Assembly (NCBI GenBank): GCA_013373625.1
Contig: JABXHM010000023.1
Coordinates: 1-64,000 of the forward strand
Source: Alteromonadaceae bacterium
GTDB taxonomy: Bacteria > Pseudomonadota > Gammaproteobacteria > Enterobacterales > Alteromonadaceae
Direction of reading: 5' to 3'
DNA length: 64,000 bases
Part shown: in pieces, positions 45,250-53,994 of the stretch
Position numbering within the stretch: the first letter of the stretch is position 1
Layout: each line of letters begins with the position of its first letter
Notes under the pieces: generated by a model
Seen by the model: the letters and a program-made list of their open reading frames with translations, nothing else
The model's database searches: none
What the model was told of the DNA's origin: nothing
Program-made: the position numbers and the translations under genes

Positions 45250-46498
45250 TACCTGACTTTACCAATTGGCGTTGGCCATTGAGCACCCGACCAATCACTG
45301 TTCGGCGCACCATCACTTCATACAAGACGAAGGATATTGCCACGGTGAGGCCACTGATACTGCAAAGCTTAACTGACCAGTGCAGCGGCAATTCCGCAAA
45401 CGCGACCTGTAGCCAAACCACTATTGGTAGGTGGATGAGATACAACCAATACGCGCCATCGGCAAAGTAGCGCACGAGGGCGTTTTGCCCACTCAGCCAT
45501 TTTTTACATACGCCAATTGTCAGTGCCACCAGTGACCACATCATAACGGCATAACACAGCATATACAGTGCTTTCAGATAGGTGTATTGCTCGTGTCCTG
45601 GCTGGGCTTCGTACTGAGATAAGACCGCAGCGCCAATGATAGCTAAAATACAAAGGCTAACTTTAGTGCCCGTAATCCGGGCAAATGTTTCAATCCTTGT
45701 GGTATGGCGCTGCATCAGCCAGCCACAGCTAAAGAACCCTGTGTAAATAAGCGTGACCGGAATGTGCGGCAGTAGTGATTTATCAGGGGTATCCATACCC
45801 CAGTGGTTCATAAACCATAAACAACCTGCTGTGGGCACTGCCACAACAATAATCCCAAACCCTGACTCACACAAAAACCGTGCTGCACGGGCAGCCAGTC
45901 CAGATAGCCAAGTGCCAAACACACCTGTTTGCTCAAGCGCAAAGCGAACCAAGAGTACACCGGCTGTAATAATCAATATGTAATATAAAAACCACAGGTG
46001 CGTGCCCACAAACAGCTCTTGTGGCAATGTGCTCAGGCTTACAAACCCTTCAAGAAGTGCCGCCCACACGTCGGCATCGCCACGCATGCTTTCACCTCCC
46101 ATGATCCAGCCTGAAACCAGCAAGGGTCGCAGCACAAACCAGCCAAGCACAAAAGGCACTGCGATGCGCCAAAACCGTGATACCACAAATGTCTGAAGAC
46201 CTCGGCGTGTCAGCACCATATGACTAAAAAAGCCTGCAATAAGAAAGAACAGTTCCATTCTGAACGAGTGACTTATCAGGGTGAAAAGCGGGATCCACTG
46301 ACTGGTAGAAATATCCATTACCGCCCAGCCAATAAACATTGGCATGAAGGATAATCCGGCATGGAACACGACACCTAAAAGTAATGCAAAGGCGCGAACC
46401 GCATCAAGATAATCCAGCCGGGCTGTGCTCTGAGTTTCTGTCGGGACAGCGTTTGTCTCTTTGCCTGTTGGCAAAGACACATGTGCGGTGGTATTCAT
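45230..46498 (-). CDS. Acyltransferase 3 / OpgC-like membrane protein
   Basis: A 422-residue acyltransferase with about ten membrane segments. RLDYLDAVRAFALLLGVVFHAG carries the catalytic His motif; FRMELFFLIAGFF and HLWFLYYILII follow. The arrangement resembles OpgC, which adds succinyl groups to periplasmic glucans, though other Acyl_transf_3 proteins share it. It is 34 bases downstream of the CIA30 gene on the same strand, so they form an operon, with the divergent sigma fusion as candidate regulator. No opgG/opgH genes are nearby. Confidence 0.87.
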   Translation of the reverse strand: MNTTAHVSLPTGKETNAVPTETQSTARLDYLDAVRAFALLLGVVFHAGLSFMPMFIGWAVMDISTSQWIPLFTLISHSFRMELFFLIAGFFSHMVLTRRGLQTFVVSRFWRIAVPFVLGWFVLRPLLVSGWIMGGESMRGDADVWAALLEGFVSLSTLPQELFVGTHLWFLYYILIITAGVLLVRFALEQTGVFGTWLSGLAARAARFLCESGFGIIVVAVPTAGCLWFMNHWGMDTPDKSLLPHIPVTLIYTGFFSCGWLMQRHTTRIETFARITGTKVSLCILAIIGAAVLSQYEAQPGHEQYTYLKALYMLCYAVMMWSLVALTIGVCKKWLSGQNALVRYFADGAYWLYLIHLPIVVWLQVAFAELPLHWSVKLCSISGLTVAISFVLYEVMVRRTVIGRVLNGQRQLVKSGINASVR

Positions 46499-46532
46499 GG
46501 TGATTCCTTATCTATGCCAGCAAGGCAACAGT

Positions 46533-47132
46533 TTAGTAAAAGCCAATTTCATCAATCGCAAAATCGTAGCTGCCCTTTTGCATATCAAATGCGGTGATGC
46601 TGACACTGGCAAGGGTTTGGGTATTCAGTGGTGTTTGTGCCGACCAGGCGCGCTTCATTTTATTAAACGGTATTTTCACTTCGTGAAACTCACCATCGGC
46701 TTTTACTACAATGGGCGCCGCATGATAATCAAAATTAGTAATTTCGGTACTATTAGCCGACACAGACATATTACCGCTGTTGATTTTCACGCGCATACGA
46801 ATACCTTCATAGGCACTGGCACTTTGTGGTTTGCCCTGAGGGTCCAACAGTAATACGGTGCTGGCCCAACCCGGCTGGCCACGTGGCGGGGCAATATCAC
46901 CGCTCAAATACATTACGCCATGTTTCACTTTGACACTGCTGGAGGTCCCGCCGCCGGCGACCGTGTCATTCATATGTTGTCTGGGTAAGCCTAAGCTGTT
47001 ATCCGTTTCTGCACTAAAATCATCAACCACTGATGGCAGTGGATCACTCAATGCGGCACCTGAAAAAGACAGTAGCAAAGCACAGGCTGCACTATTCAAT
47101 AAAAGGCGGGTTGTAGTATTAAATATTTTCAT
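46533..47132 (-). CDS. CIA30-domain exported protein
   Basis: A 199-residue protein with a signal peptide (AACALLLSFSGAALS) and a CIA30 domain (NDUFAF1-like, galactose-binding-like jelly roll): VDDFSAE, GGGTSSSVKVKHGVMYLSGDI, EGIRMRVK and FHEVKIPFNKMKRAW. In bacteria such domains probably bind carbohydrate. It is the first gene of the operon with the OpgC-like acyltransferase and starts about 200 bases from the divergent sigma fusion gene. The association with an acyltransferase suggests a role in handling a surface or periplasmic glycan (inference). Confidence 0.8.
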   Translation of the reverse strand: MKIFNTTTRLLLNSAACALLLSFSGAALSDPLPSVVDDFSAETDNSLGLPRQHMNDTVAGGGTSSSVKVKHGVMYLSGDIAPPRGQPGWASTVLLLDPQGKPQSASAYEGIRMRVKINSGNMSVSANSTEITNFDYHAAPIVVKADGEFHEVKIPFNKMKRAWSAQTPLNTQTLASVSITAFDMQKGSYDFAIDEIGFY

Positions 47133-47190
47133 AATGGTTTTCTCTCCGGTAAAGCGGTTAACATAACGTCAGTGAATAAGCATGCGACAC

Positions 47191-47212
47191 GGTTAATCGT
47201 GTGCAGTTAACC
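47191..47212. promoter_or_regulatory. Inverted repeat GGTTAA-N10-TTAACC
   Basis: A 6-bp inverted repeat 59-80 bases upstream of the CIA30 gene start, immediately beside the larger interrupted repeat at 47215-47302. It could be an operator of the CIA30-acyltransferase operon. Confidence 0.4.
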
Positions 47213-47214
47213 AG

Positions 47215-47302
47215 TAAGTGCCAGGTGTTGAACCAAAAGTGACAGGAAAAATAAAAAATAATTAAATTTGTTGTGTCACCTTTTTTATTTGGTTGGCACT
47301 TA
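47215..47302. repeat. Interrupted long inverted repeat upstream of the sigma fusion
   Basis: Three matching block pairs in mirrored order: TAAGTGCCA (47215-47223) with TGGCACTTA (47294-47302), ACCAAA (47232-47237) with TTTGGT (47288-47293), and GTGACA (47239-47244) with TGTCAC (47274-47279). The left arm has an 8-base insert and the right arm a different 8-base AT insert. It occupies most of the space between the divergent CIA30 and sigma genes and ends 28 bases before the sigma start. Confidence 0.6.
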
Positions 47303-47330
47303 CAGGTATATCCACCAGCTAAAGATACTT

Positions 47331-48950
47331 ATGAAATTATTTAGTAAGCACCAACCCATAGCCGATGAAAACGATGCTGGCCTGGTAATGCGCTCGTTAG
47401 GCGGCGATCGCGATGCCTTTTGTGTAATTGTGAACCGCTATCAAAACCTGTTGTGCTCTATTGCATACTCATCGGTGGGTGATTTTAAATATAGTGAAGA
47501 CATTGCTCAGGAAGCTTTTGTAGAGGCCTGGCGAAAGCTCGACACCTTAAGTGATCCTAAAAAACTTAAAGCCTGGTTATGCGGCATAGTGCGCTTTAAA
47601 GTGAGCCGCTACCGCCGCAAAACGGCAAAACAGTCAGAAACAGAAAGCGTCGAACTGAGCGATATCGACACTACACCGATCACTGAAACAGTACTTGATG
47701 ACGAGGCTATTGCAACGCAGCAGCAAACATTGTTGTGGAAAGTGCTTGATCAAATGGAACCTACATACCGAGAACCACTGGTTTTGTTTTACCGTGAAGA
47801 GCAGTCTGTGCAGCGTGTTGCAGAACAGCTCGAATTGTCTGAAGACACGGTAAAACAACGCCTTTCCCGCGGCCGAAAAATGCTCAAAGCAGCCATGAGT
47901 CGCTTTGTTGAAGACGCACTGGAAAACAGTAAGCCTGGTGTTGCTTTTACGACCGGTGTTTTAGCGGTTATCAGTAGTATTGCCCCTCCTGCTAAAGCCG
48001 CTGCATGGGGAGCAGGTGCTGCTAAAGCCGGTTCATTTTTCAAGCTGGCTTCTGTATTTACGGTGCTGGCTATCGCGTCTGGCTTTATCAGCACATTTTT
48101 TGGTCTGCGTACGGGGTTAGATCAATCGAGAACAGACAACGAGCGTAAATTGGTGATAAAAATTGTCATAGCGTTTATCGGCACGGCATTGATGTTTACA
48201 TGCGCTATGCTGCTATTAAAGCAGTTAGCAATGACCTATTCTGGCCACGCCGCGCTATTCACTGCTGTTTCCCAAGCGATGCTATTTATTTTTATTTTCA
48301 GCTACTTCTTTTTAGTGCACAAAATGCTGGAAAGCTCCAAAGTATTAAGAGCGCGCGAGCGACTATTTTACCCTGATGCATTTCTACATGACGCCGATCA
48401 ACCAGGCGCCAAACAACGCGAATACAAAAGTAAACTGACATTATTTGGCGTACCACTGTGTCATTTTCAGTTCGACACGCCAGAGCAGGACGAAAATCAC
48501 GCATATGGCTGGATAGCCGGCGGTACCTACGCACGGGGCCTTATTTTTGCCTGGGGCTGCGTGGCCGTTGCACCAATAAGTGTGGGGATTATTTCAGTTG
48601 GCGTCATCACGGTAGGTGCTGTAGGGTTTGGCTTATTAAGCCTGGGAACGGTGGCCATTGGTGTCATCGCATTTGGTGCCTCAGCAATAGGCTTTAAAGC
48701 CTATTCATCGTTGTCGTCACTGGGCTGGGAAAGCGCATTAAGTGGTGGCTTTGCCATAGCCAAAGACGCTGCAGTGGGTCAGATTGCTTATGCTGAACAT
48801 GTGAATACCGATATTGCCGGTAACATTGCACAACTTAACTTTTTTACCCAGTACTATCACTGGCTGCTAGCGCTAATTGCGGTGCTGGTGATTGTGCCAG
48901 CAGCCTGGCATTCGCGGGCAGTTCGCAAGCGTATGAAACGATCACGCTAA
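47331..48950 (+). CDS. ECF sigma factor fused to a membrane domain with glycine pentad repeats
   Basis: A 539-residue sigma-70 family protein. Region 2 lies at about 15-95 (GGDRDAFCVIVNRYQNLL, YSEDIAQEAFVEAWRKL) and region 4 at about 135-190 (LDQMEPTYREPLVLFYR, ELSEDTVKQRLSRGRKML). The rest is membrane: helices near 236-258, 273-297, 309-330 and 505-527, a soluble insert (about 335-395, with LTLFGVPLCHFQFD), and at 416-455 eight tandem pentads of pattern x-x-hydrophobic-Gly-x (nucleotides 48576-48695). The sigma part is thus tethered and would need release or act at the membrane. Similar sigma-with-Gly-repeat proteins occur in other phyla as I recall, with unknown role. The ATG at 47331 begins right before the sigma domain. 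No anti-sigma gene follows. It is divergent from the CIA30-acyltransferase operon. Confidence 0.9.
   Translation: MKLFSKHQPIADENDAGLVMRSLGGDRDAFCVIVNRYQNLLCSIAYSSVGDFKYSEDIAQEAFVEAWRKLDTLSDPKKLKAWLCGIVRFKVSRYRRKTAKQSETESVELSDIDTTPITETVLDDEAIATQQQTLLWKVLDQMEPTYREPLVLFYREEQSVQRVAEQLELSEDTVKQRLSRGRKMLKAAMSRFVEDALENSKPGVAFTTGVLAVISSIAPPAKAAAWGAGAAKAGSFFKLASVFTVLAIASGFISTFFGLRTGLDQSRTDNERKLVIKIVIAFIGTALMFTCAMLLLKQLAMTYSGHAALFTAVSQAMLFIFIFSYFFLVHKMLESSKVLRARERLFYPDAFLHDADQPGAKQREYKSKLTLFGVPLCHFQFDTPEQDENHAYGWIAGGTYARGLIFAWGCVAVAPISVGIISVGVITVGAVGFGLLSLGTVAIGVIAFGASAIGFKAYSSLSSLGWESALSGGFAIAKDAAVGQIAYAEHVNTDIAGNIAQLNFFTQYYHWLLALIAVLVIVPAAWHSRAVRKRMKRSR
48576..48695 (+). repeat. Eight tandem glycine pentads inside the sigma fusion protein
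   Basis: In the protein, residues 416-455 read ISVGI, ISVGV, ITVGA, VGFGL, LSLGT, VAIGV, IAFGA, SAIGF in exact 5-residue register, Gly always fourth. Two imperfect units (FAWGC, VAVAP) precede. The DNA is diverged between units, so the repeat is old and kept at protein level. Confidence 0.85.
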
Positions 48951-49185
48951 TCTGGTTTTAAGTTGCGCGAACCGTTGGTTGAGCGTAGTGTGGTGACAGA
49001 CATTATGCTCAGTAGCAAAGAAGCCGCAAAATAACATCGTATTTACGGTTAGCCGCGTCTGCTTTCACTGTCAGACATCACCTGCCTGGCATATCAAATC
49101 AAAGTCCCACTTTATTTGCTGGCGAACAAACCTGGGTTAGTACGCGGTTTTCAGGTATCTGAAGTTAACCACAAGGAATAGCGCT

Positions 49186-50040
49186 ATGAGAAAACTGCAG
49201 ATCATTCATATTACGACCTACCAGTTTTCTGGTGCCGTAGAACTCACGCCACACACGCTTCGTCTGCGCCCCCGTGAAGGGCACGATCAACATATCGAAT
49301 CATCGAAACTAAGTATTTCACCACCCGCAGAGCTGCGCTGGCAACGCGACGCTGAAGAGAACACTATCGCTATCGCCTCTTTCATGCAGGCAACCCAACG
49401 ATTGGTAATTCACAGCACCATTGTCATTCAGAAATTTGATGTTGAACCGCATAATTTTCTGGTAGCCGACCATGCAATAGACTACCCCTTTGCCTATTCC
49501 GGCGAAGAAGGCATCGCCCTGTCACCCTATATTCAAACCCAAAACCCAATTAACCAGGAATTGCTAACTCAATGGCTGAAAGACATTTGGCAACCGGCTG
49601 AACACATCCAGACCTTTGCGTTACTACTGCGTATTAATCAAAAAATTTATCAGTCATTTGACTATATCAAGCGAGAAGAGGAAGGCGTGCAATCTCCTGA
49701 GACTACCCTGTCTTCTCAAGCAGGCTCCTGTCGCGATCTGGCAAATTTAATGATGCGGGCCGTGCGCAATCTTGGCTTCGCCAGCCGTTTTGTTAGTGGG
49801 TACGTACATACCGGTGAGAATAATGCACAAGAAGGAGCTACCCACGCGTGGACTGAAGTTTTTATTCCTGGTGCAGGTTGGAAAGGGTTTGACCCCACCT
49901 TTGGAAGCCTGGCGGGCATTTCGCATATAGCAGTGTCGGTTTCACACAGCGCCGAACTTACACCGCCTATCTCAGGTGGTTTTTATGGGGAAACTGGCAC
50001 TACCATGGAGGTAGATGTACAGGTCAATGAGATAATGTAG
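49186..50040 (+). CDS. Transglutaminase-like protein
   Basis: A 284-residue protein with the bacterial transglutaminase-like N-terminal beta domain (HITTYQFSGAVELTPHTLRL) and a transglutaminase core. The catalytic triad is Cys in AGSCRDLANLMM, His in GATHAWTEVFIPGAGW and Asp in KGFDPTFG. No signal peptide is evident. Such proteins are often proteases or amidases rather than cross-linkers, and their substrates are unknown. A companion alpha-E/circularly permuted ATP-grasp pair, frequent for this family, is not present. SD AAGGA precedes the ATG. It is a single gene. Confidence 0.88.
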   Translation: MRKLQIIHITTYQFSGAVELTPHTLRLRPREGHDQHIESSKLSISPPAELRWQRDAEENTIAIASFMQATQRLVIHSTIVIQKFDVEPHNFLVADHAIDYPFAYSGEEGIALSPYIQTQNPINQELLTQWLKDIWQPAEHIQTFALLLRINQKIYQSFDYIKREEEGVQSPETTLSSQAGSCRDLANLMMRAVRNLGFASRFVSGYVHTGENNAQEGATHAWTEVFIPGAGWKGFDPTFGSLAGISHIAVSVSHSAELTPPISGGFYGETGTTMEVDVQVNEIM

Positions 50041-50115
50041 TATTGGTTTAGCACTGACTTTGTAAACCGTTATAGTCAGTAAAAAGGTATCGATTACGCT
50101 AGCCCCAAAAACAAA

Positions 50116-50145
50116 CAAGCCACAGTAAATAACCCCTGTGGCTTG
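50116..50145 (-). terminator. Rho-independent terminator of the DUF4397 gene
   Basis: CAAGCCACAG/CTGTGGCTTG, 10 bp perfect, 10-base loop, followed on the minus strand by TTTGTTTTTGG. It lies 31 bases past the DUF4397 stop. Confidence 0.82.
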
Positions 50146-50176
50146 CTATCATTTGTCGATCGGATACACAGATAAC

Positions 50177-51541
50177 TTAGAAGTCATCCATTAAGATGAG
50201 CTGCGGCATAGCACCATCAACCGCAACAGCGGTATAAATGTTACCTGCGGCCAACGATAATACACCTGTTTCGATGGCGCCGTCTTTTGTTCCGGCAGCC
50301 GTGACAGTCACAACATAATCGCCTGCGGCCAGACCTACATAACCGGTTTCAGCCAGTGCATCGGTAGAGTAGTCAACGCCTGCAAAAGCAGGGTCCACAC
50401 CAGTAATTTCGCCATCAGCGGTGACGTAGATATCCACGCTACCCGCAGCTGGAGAGGCATGAATGATTCTGACTTTAACTTCTGTCGCTACGCGACGCGG
50501 CATATCCATCAGTAAATCGAGTTCTGGTGCTGCCAATACATTATTCGCAATCGCCGTGTAGCTCATGCCCGTTTCCAGAGTAATTGCAGCATCATCGACC
50601 GCAACCACACTATTATCAGCATCGGCAACCACATCAATCAGATAATCGTCAGGGGCAACTGACAAATACCCGGTTGCGTTTGGAAACGACAGCGCATCCA
50701 CTAAGGTCAGCGCATTGTTAGCAATCACATCGACAGCAGGCGCATCACTGATACCATGTACCACGCGAATATCGGCCGTCGTATCAACATCCCACAGTTT
50801 TGCCACTGACGTTCCGTCGGCAACCAAAAGGGTAACCGGCGAATCGCCGCTACCTACGTTATTCGTTGCAGCAACCAGCAAGTCAGCGCCATCCGCTAAC
50901 GTTACCGTGCCGGAATCAAAGACAACATCAGTACTGCCCGCGGGGGTTATTCTGATTTGATAGTCGCCAGCAGGGACTTGTACTAGATCAGTCGCATCCG
51001 TAAATGCAGCGGTAACTAATGGCTGCTCGTCGGCCAGGACTGTGCCCGGGGCTGTAACATAAATATCAACTGTGGGGGCCATCGAAGCTGCATGGACAAT
51101 CTGAACCTGCACGTTGCCCGCTTCAACAGGCGTTTCTGCACTGGTCACCGGCAACAACATCAGGCTGTCATCAGCCACATTGCCTACAGCAAACACGTCG
51201 TAATTCATGTCGGCTTCCAAGGCGACATCCGCTTGTAGCACTTCTGCGTTATCGCCCGGTAAAATTGCTGTAACACCGATATCATAGGAACCTGTTTCTA
51301 CTTCAAATCGCGATGAGGCAACCTGATAATCAACCCCTTCAAGGCCATTCAGAATCGCATCATTAGCTGTGATGTTAACTAATGGTGCGTCAGACGCTGC
51401 ATGGATTACCCTGACATTGGCAAATTCCGGCGCAGGTGGTGGTGGCTCGACTCGCGGTGCATCATCGTCATTATCGAACAGACAACCGGATAAAAATAAT
51501 GGTAAGCTTACTGCTGCAAGGAGTGTACTGATCCTCTTCAT
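50177..51541 (-). CDS. Lipoprotein with four DUF4397 domains
   Basis: A 454-residue surface lipoprotein. Lipobox LFLSGC, then a Pro-rich linker (EPPPPAPE) and four tandem DUF4397 domains of about 100 residues, recognisable by their starts: VRVIHAASDAPLVNI, VQIVHAASMAPTVDI, IRVVHGISDAPAVDV and VRIIHASPAAGSVDI. DUF4397 is a beta-sandwich of unknown function found on cell-surface proteins. The protein is very acidic. The ATG at 51541 (MKRISTLLAA) is chosen over an in-frame upstream codon because it directly begins the signal peptide. It is monocistronic with its own terminator. Confidence 0.88.
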   Translation of the reverse strand: MKRISTLLAAVSLPLFLSGCLFDNDDDAPRVEPPPPAPEFANVRVIHAASDAPLVNITANDAILNGLEGVDYQVASSRFEVETGSYDIGVTAILPGDNAEVLQADVALEADMNYDVFAVGNVADDSLMLLPVTSAETPVEAGNVQVQIVHAASMAPTVDIYVTAPGTVLADEQPLVTAAFTDATDLVQVPAGDYQIRITPAGSTDVVFDSGTVTLADGADLLVAATNNVGSGDSPVTLLVADGTSVAKLWDVDTTADIRVVHGISDAPAVDVIANNALTLVDALSFPNATGYLSVAPDDYLIDVVADADNSVVAVDDAAITLETGMSYTAIANNVLAAPELDLLMDMPRRVATEVKVRIIHASPAAGSVDIYVTADGEITGVDPAFAGVDYSTDALAETGYVGLAAGDYVVTVTAAGTKDGAIETGVLSLAAGNIYTAVAVDGAMPQLILMDDF

Positions 51542-51941
51542 TTGGTAGTTCCTCGTGATTGTGTTGTGACAAAGACAATTACGCGGACTGCTCAAATAGG
51601 GATCAGCCTCCTTGCAACATTAGTATAACATCCGTCATTTCCCCGTTGTCGGCTCATGCAGCCGCTCCCTCGTTTTATATTCGCTTCTCGCTTTCCCGGT
51701 AAACTTGTCGCTTCGTATATCGTTATATTTCATTTCTACTGTAACAGAGTACACTGCACACGATGTATCACGCTGATATAGAGTAATGACGTTTATTCAA
51801 AGCGTGTATTGATGCTGAAGCATCTGGCTATAGCAATTCCATAAGCCTGATACCGGCGCAAAAAAAGCCCCGTCATGCAGATGCCTGACGGGGCTTTTTG
51901 TTGTGATACTGTTCGCGCTAGCGAGACATTAATCCTGGCCG
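51542..51941. other. Intergenic region with terminator
   Basis: A 400-base region between the RhlE gene end and the DUF4397 gene start (both minus). It holds the terminator at 51862-51899 and the DUF4397 promoter. No gene is supported. Confidence 0.5.
51862..51899. terminator. Bidirectional Rho-independent terminator
   Basis: A 14-bp perfect stem (AAAAAGCCCCGTCA/TGACGGGGCTTTTT) with a 10-base loop, 43 bases past the RhlE stop. A-rich and T-rich flanks make it work both ways. Confidence 0.92.
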
Positions 51942-53264
51942 TTACGCAATGGCCGCATTGCCCCGGGACTGACCGGAATGAACGCGGCGGCGACGCTGTT
52001 GACGTGGCTTATCTGCGTTATGTGACGGCGCAGCGCCAGATCTTGGTGCAGCCTGACTACCCTGTGCGGTTTTTGGCTTCTTTGGCTTTTTAATTTTCTT
52101 TGGCGCAAGCAGCTTGGTTTCCGGTAACTTCTGACTTGGCTCAAAGCCTTCCAGAGTTTGGCGTGGAATAAGTTGCTGTGTTAACCGCTCAATATCTTTT
52201 AACTGATCTAACTCATCGGCACTCACTAACGACCATGCCTGACCACTGGCTCCGGCGCGGCCGGTACGACCTATACGGTGAACATAGTCTGCCGGTGTAT
52301 TGGGCAAGTCCAAATTTATAACGACCGGTAAAGCACTGATATCGATACCACGTGCGGCGATATCCGTCGCAACCATCACATCAATCGTACCGTCTTTGAA
52401 CTCTTTCAAGGCTTTAGTACGCGCTCCCTGGCTTTTATTACCATGGATAGCGGCGCTGGGAATGCCAGCAGCGCAGAGTTTAGTCGTAATCCGGTTGGCA
52501 CCGTGTTTAGTGCGGCTAAATACCAGCACTTGTTTCCAGTTTTGCTGTTTTATAAGGCTAATCAGCGCTGGAATTTTACGCGACTTATCCACCGCAACTA
52601 AATGTTGCTCAATAATCTCAACCGCGGTATTCGCCGGTGCTGTCGAAATTTTTAATGGATTATTGGTGATAGTTTCCGCTAATTCAGTCACCGTGGGTGA
52701 GAACGTGGCAGAAAACAATAATGACTGTCGCTGTTTAGGCAACAGTTTTAAAATTCGCTTAATGTCATGAATAAAGCCCATATCGAGCATGCGATCAGCT
52801 TCGTCCAGCACTAAAATTTCAAGTTGGTTAAACTTCACTGCGTTTTGCTGATACAAATCAAGCAGTCGGCCTGGTGTTGCAACCAATACATCTACGCCCG
52901 AACGCAATGCACGCATTTGCGGGTTTATACCCACGCCACCGAATACCACCGCACTTTTTAAATGCAAATGCGTTTTGTATTCACGTACGTTTGCTTCTAC
53001 CTGGGCAGCAAGCTCACGGGTGGGGGTTAAAATCAACGCTCTAATTGAGTTTGATTGGGTTTTTGGCCCTGCCGCTAATCGCTGCAATACAGGTAAGGCA
53101 AAGCCTGCGGTTTTACCGGTACCGGTTTGCGCGGCCGCCAGTACATCTTTACCGGTCAGGATTGCGGGAATCGCTTCTTGCTGTATAGGTGAAGGTTCAC
53201 TGTAACCTTTTTCGGTAACAGCTTTAAGAAGTGGTGCGCAAAGCCCAAGTTGGCTAAATGACAT
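51942..53264 (-). CDS. rhlE: ATP-dependent RNA helicase RhlE
   Basis: A 440-residue DEAD-box helicase with all motifs: [13 protein letters not shown] (Q), [38 protein letters not shown] and [11 protein letters not shown] Lys/Arg/Pro-rich tail ([18 protein letters not shown]) follows. It begins MSFSQLGL at 53264. The gene is 90 bases downstream of a cold-shock protein gene on the same strand, a pairing that suggests joint work on structured mRNAs and rRNA at low temperature. Paralogous to the helicase at 4313-5563. Confidence 0.94.
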   Translation of the reverse strand: MSFSQLGLCAPLLKAVTEKGYSEPSPIQQEAIPAILTGKDVLAAAQTGTGKTAGFALPVLQRLAAGPKTQSNSIRALILTPTRELAAQVEANVREYKTHLHLKSAVVFGGVGINPQMRALRSGVDVLVATPGRLLDLYQQNAVKFNQLEILVLDEADRMLDMGFIHDIKRILKLLPKQRQSLLFSATFSPTVTELAETITNNPLKISTAPANTAVEIIEQHLVAVDKSRKIPALISLIKQQNWKQVLVFSRTKHGANRITTKLCAAGIPSAAIHGNKSQGARTKALKEFKDGTIDVMVATDIAARGIDISALPVVINLDLPNTPADYVHRIGRTGRAGASGQAWSLVSADELDQLKDIERLTQQLIPRQTLEGFEPSQKLPETKLLAPKKIKKPKKPKTAQGSQAAPRSGAAPSHNADKPRQQRRRRVHSGQSRGNAAIA

Positions 53265-53354
53265 TGATACCTCGGTATTGGAGACGCGGAATGCGGATAA
53301 CAGGGGGTGGATAAGCAGGCGACATGCGCCTGCAATCTTGGATAAATTTCTAAT

Positions 53355-53564
53355 TTACAGTACTACTACGTCAGCAGCCTGAGGGCCTTTGTTGCCTTGC
53401 TCTACAACAAATTCCACAGCTTGACCTTCGTTCAATGAACGGAAACCATCAGATTTAATCGCACGGAAATGTACAAATACGTCTTTGCCGCCATTTTCCT
53501 GTGTAATAAAACCAAAACCTTTTGCTTCGTCAAACCATTTTACTGTACCAGTCGTCTTAGACAT
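53355..53564 (-). CDS. Cold-shock protein, CspA family
   Basis: A 69-residue OB-fold nucleic-acid chaperone with both RNP motifs (KGFGFIT and VFVHFRAI) and the usual start [13 protein letters not shown]. It would melt RNA secondary structure. A strong ribosome-binding site (AGGAG) is 6 bases before ATG 53564. Its 5' leader includes a small hairpin at 53597-53612, a place where cold-shock leaders often regulate translation. It lies upstream of rhlE in the same direction. Confidence 0.96.
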   Translation of the reverse strand: MSKTTGTVKWFDEAKGFGFITQENGGKDVFVHFRAIKSDGFRSLNEGQAVEFVVEQGNKGPQAADVVVL

Positions 53565-53994
53565 GGGTAACTCCTAAATATTTAAAATTTTTGCGAGTCG
53601 ACAATTATCGACCCATTCATGCACTCGCGGGCTATCAGTTTTCTACCAGGCTTGAATCGGAATTGTCTTAATGTGAATCGCGTTAGGAGACTTACATGGA
53701 CGAACGGAAGAAGCAGTGATCAAATAAAAATAGAACCTTTTTGAGGCGGGACGGATAGTAGCACCCTTTATCACAATGTACTAGTTTATATTTTGACCTC
53801 CCACTATTTATTTTAAAATAAACTGGCTTAATAGACTGCTTTAACGGCAAAAATAATCAGTCGTTCATTTTAACGCATGCCGCGAAAACAGTCTCGTCAG
53901 GTGGTGCATTAACATTACTGATGGGTGAAAAGCGATGAAAAACGATTATTAATAATGGTATTATTATTAAAATCCATGAATATTCATCATAGTT
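53565..53994. other. Divergent region between csp and the MetR-like gene
   Basis: A 430-base AT-rich region. It holds the csp leader and its hairpin GTCGA-N6-TCGAC at 53597-53612, a 16-base perfect AT palindrome at 53807-53822, and a 12-base palindrome ATGAATATTCAT at 53976-53987 just before the MetR-like start. No gene is supported. Confidence 0.5.
53976..53987. promoter_or_regulatory. Palindrome next to the MetR-like start
   Basis: ATGAATATTCAT, perfect, 8 bases before the regulator's ATG. It contains TGAA and TTCA half-sites as in MetR boxes, but with a 2-base rather than 5-base spacer, so it is only suggestive. Confidence 0.3.

Noticed and set aside
53976..53987. Canonical MetR box
   Set aside because: The TGAA and TTCA half-sites are 2 bases apart instead of 5, so it is listed only as a suggestive palindrome.
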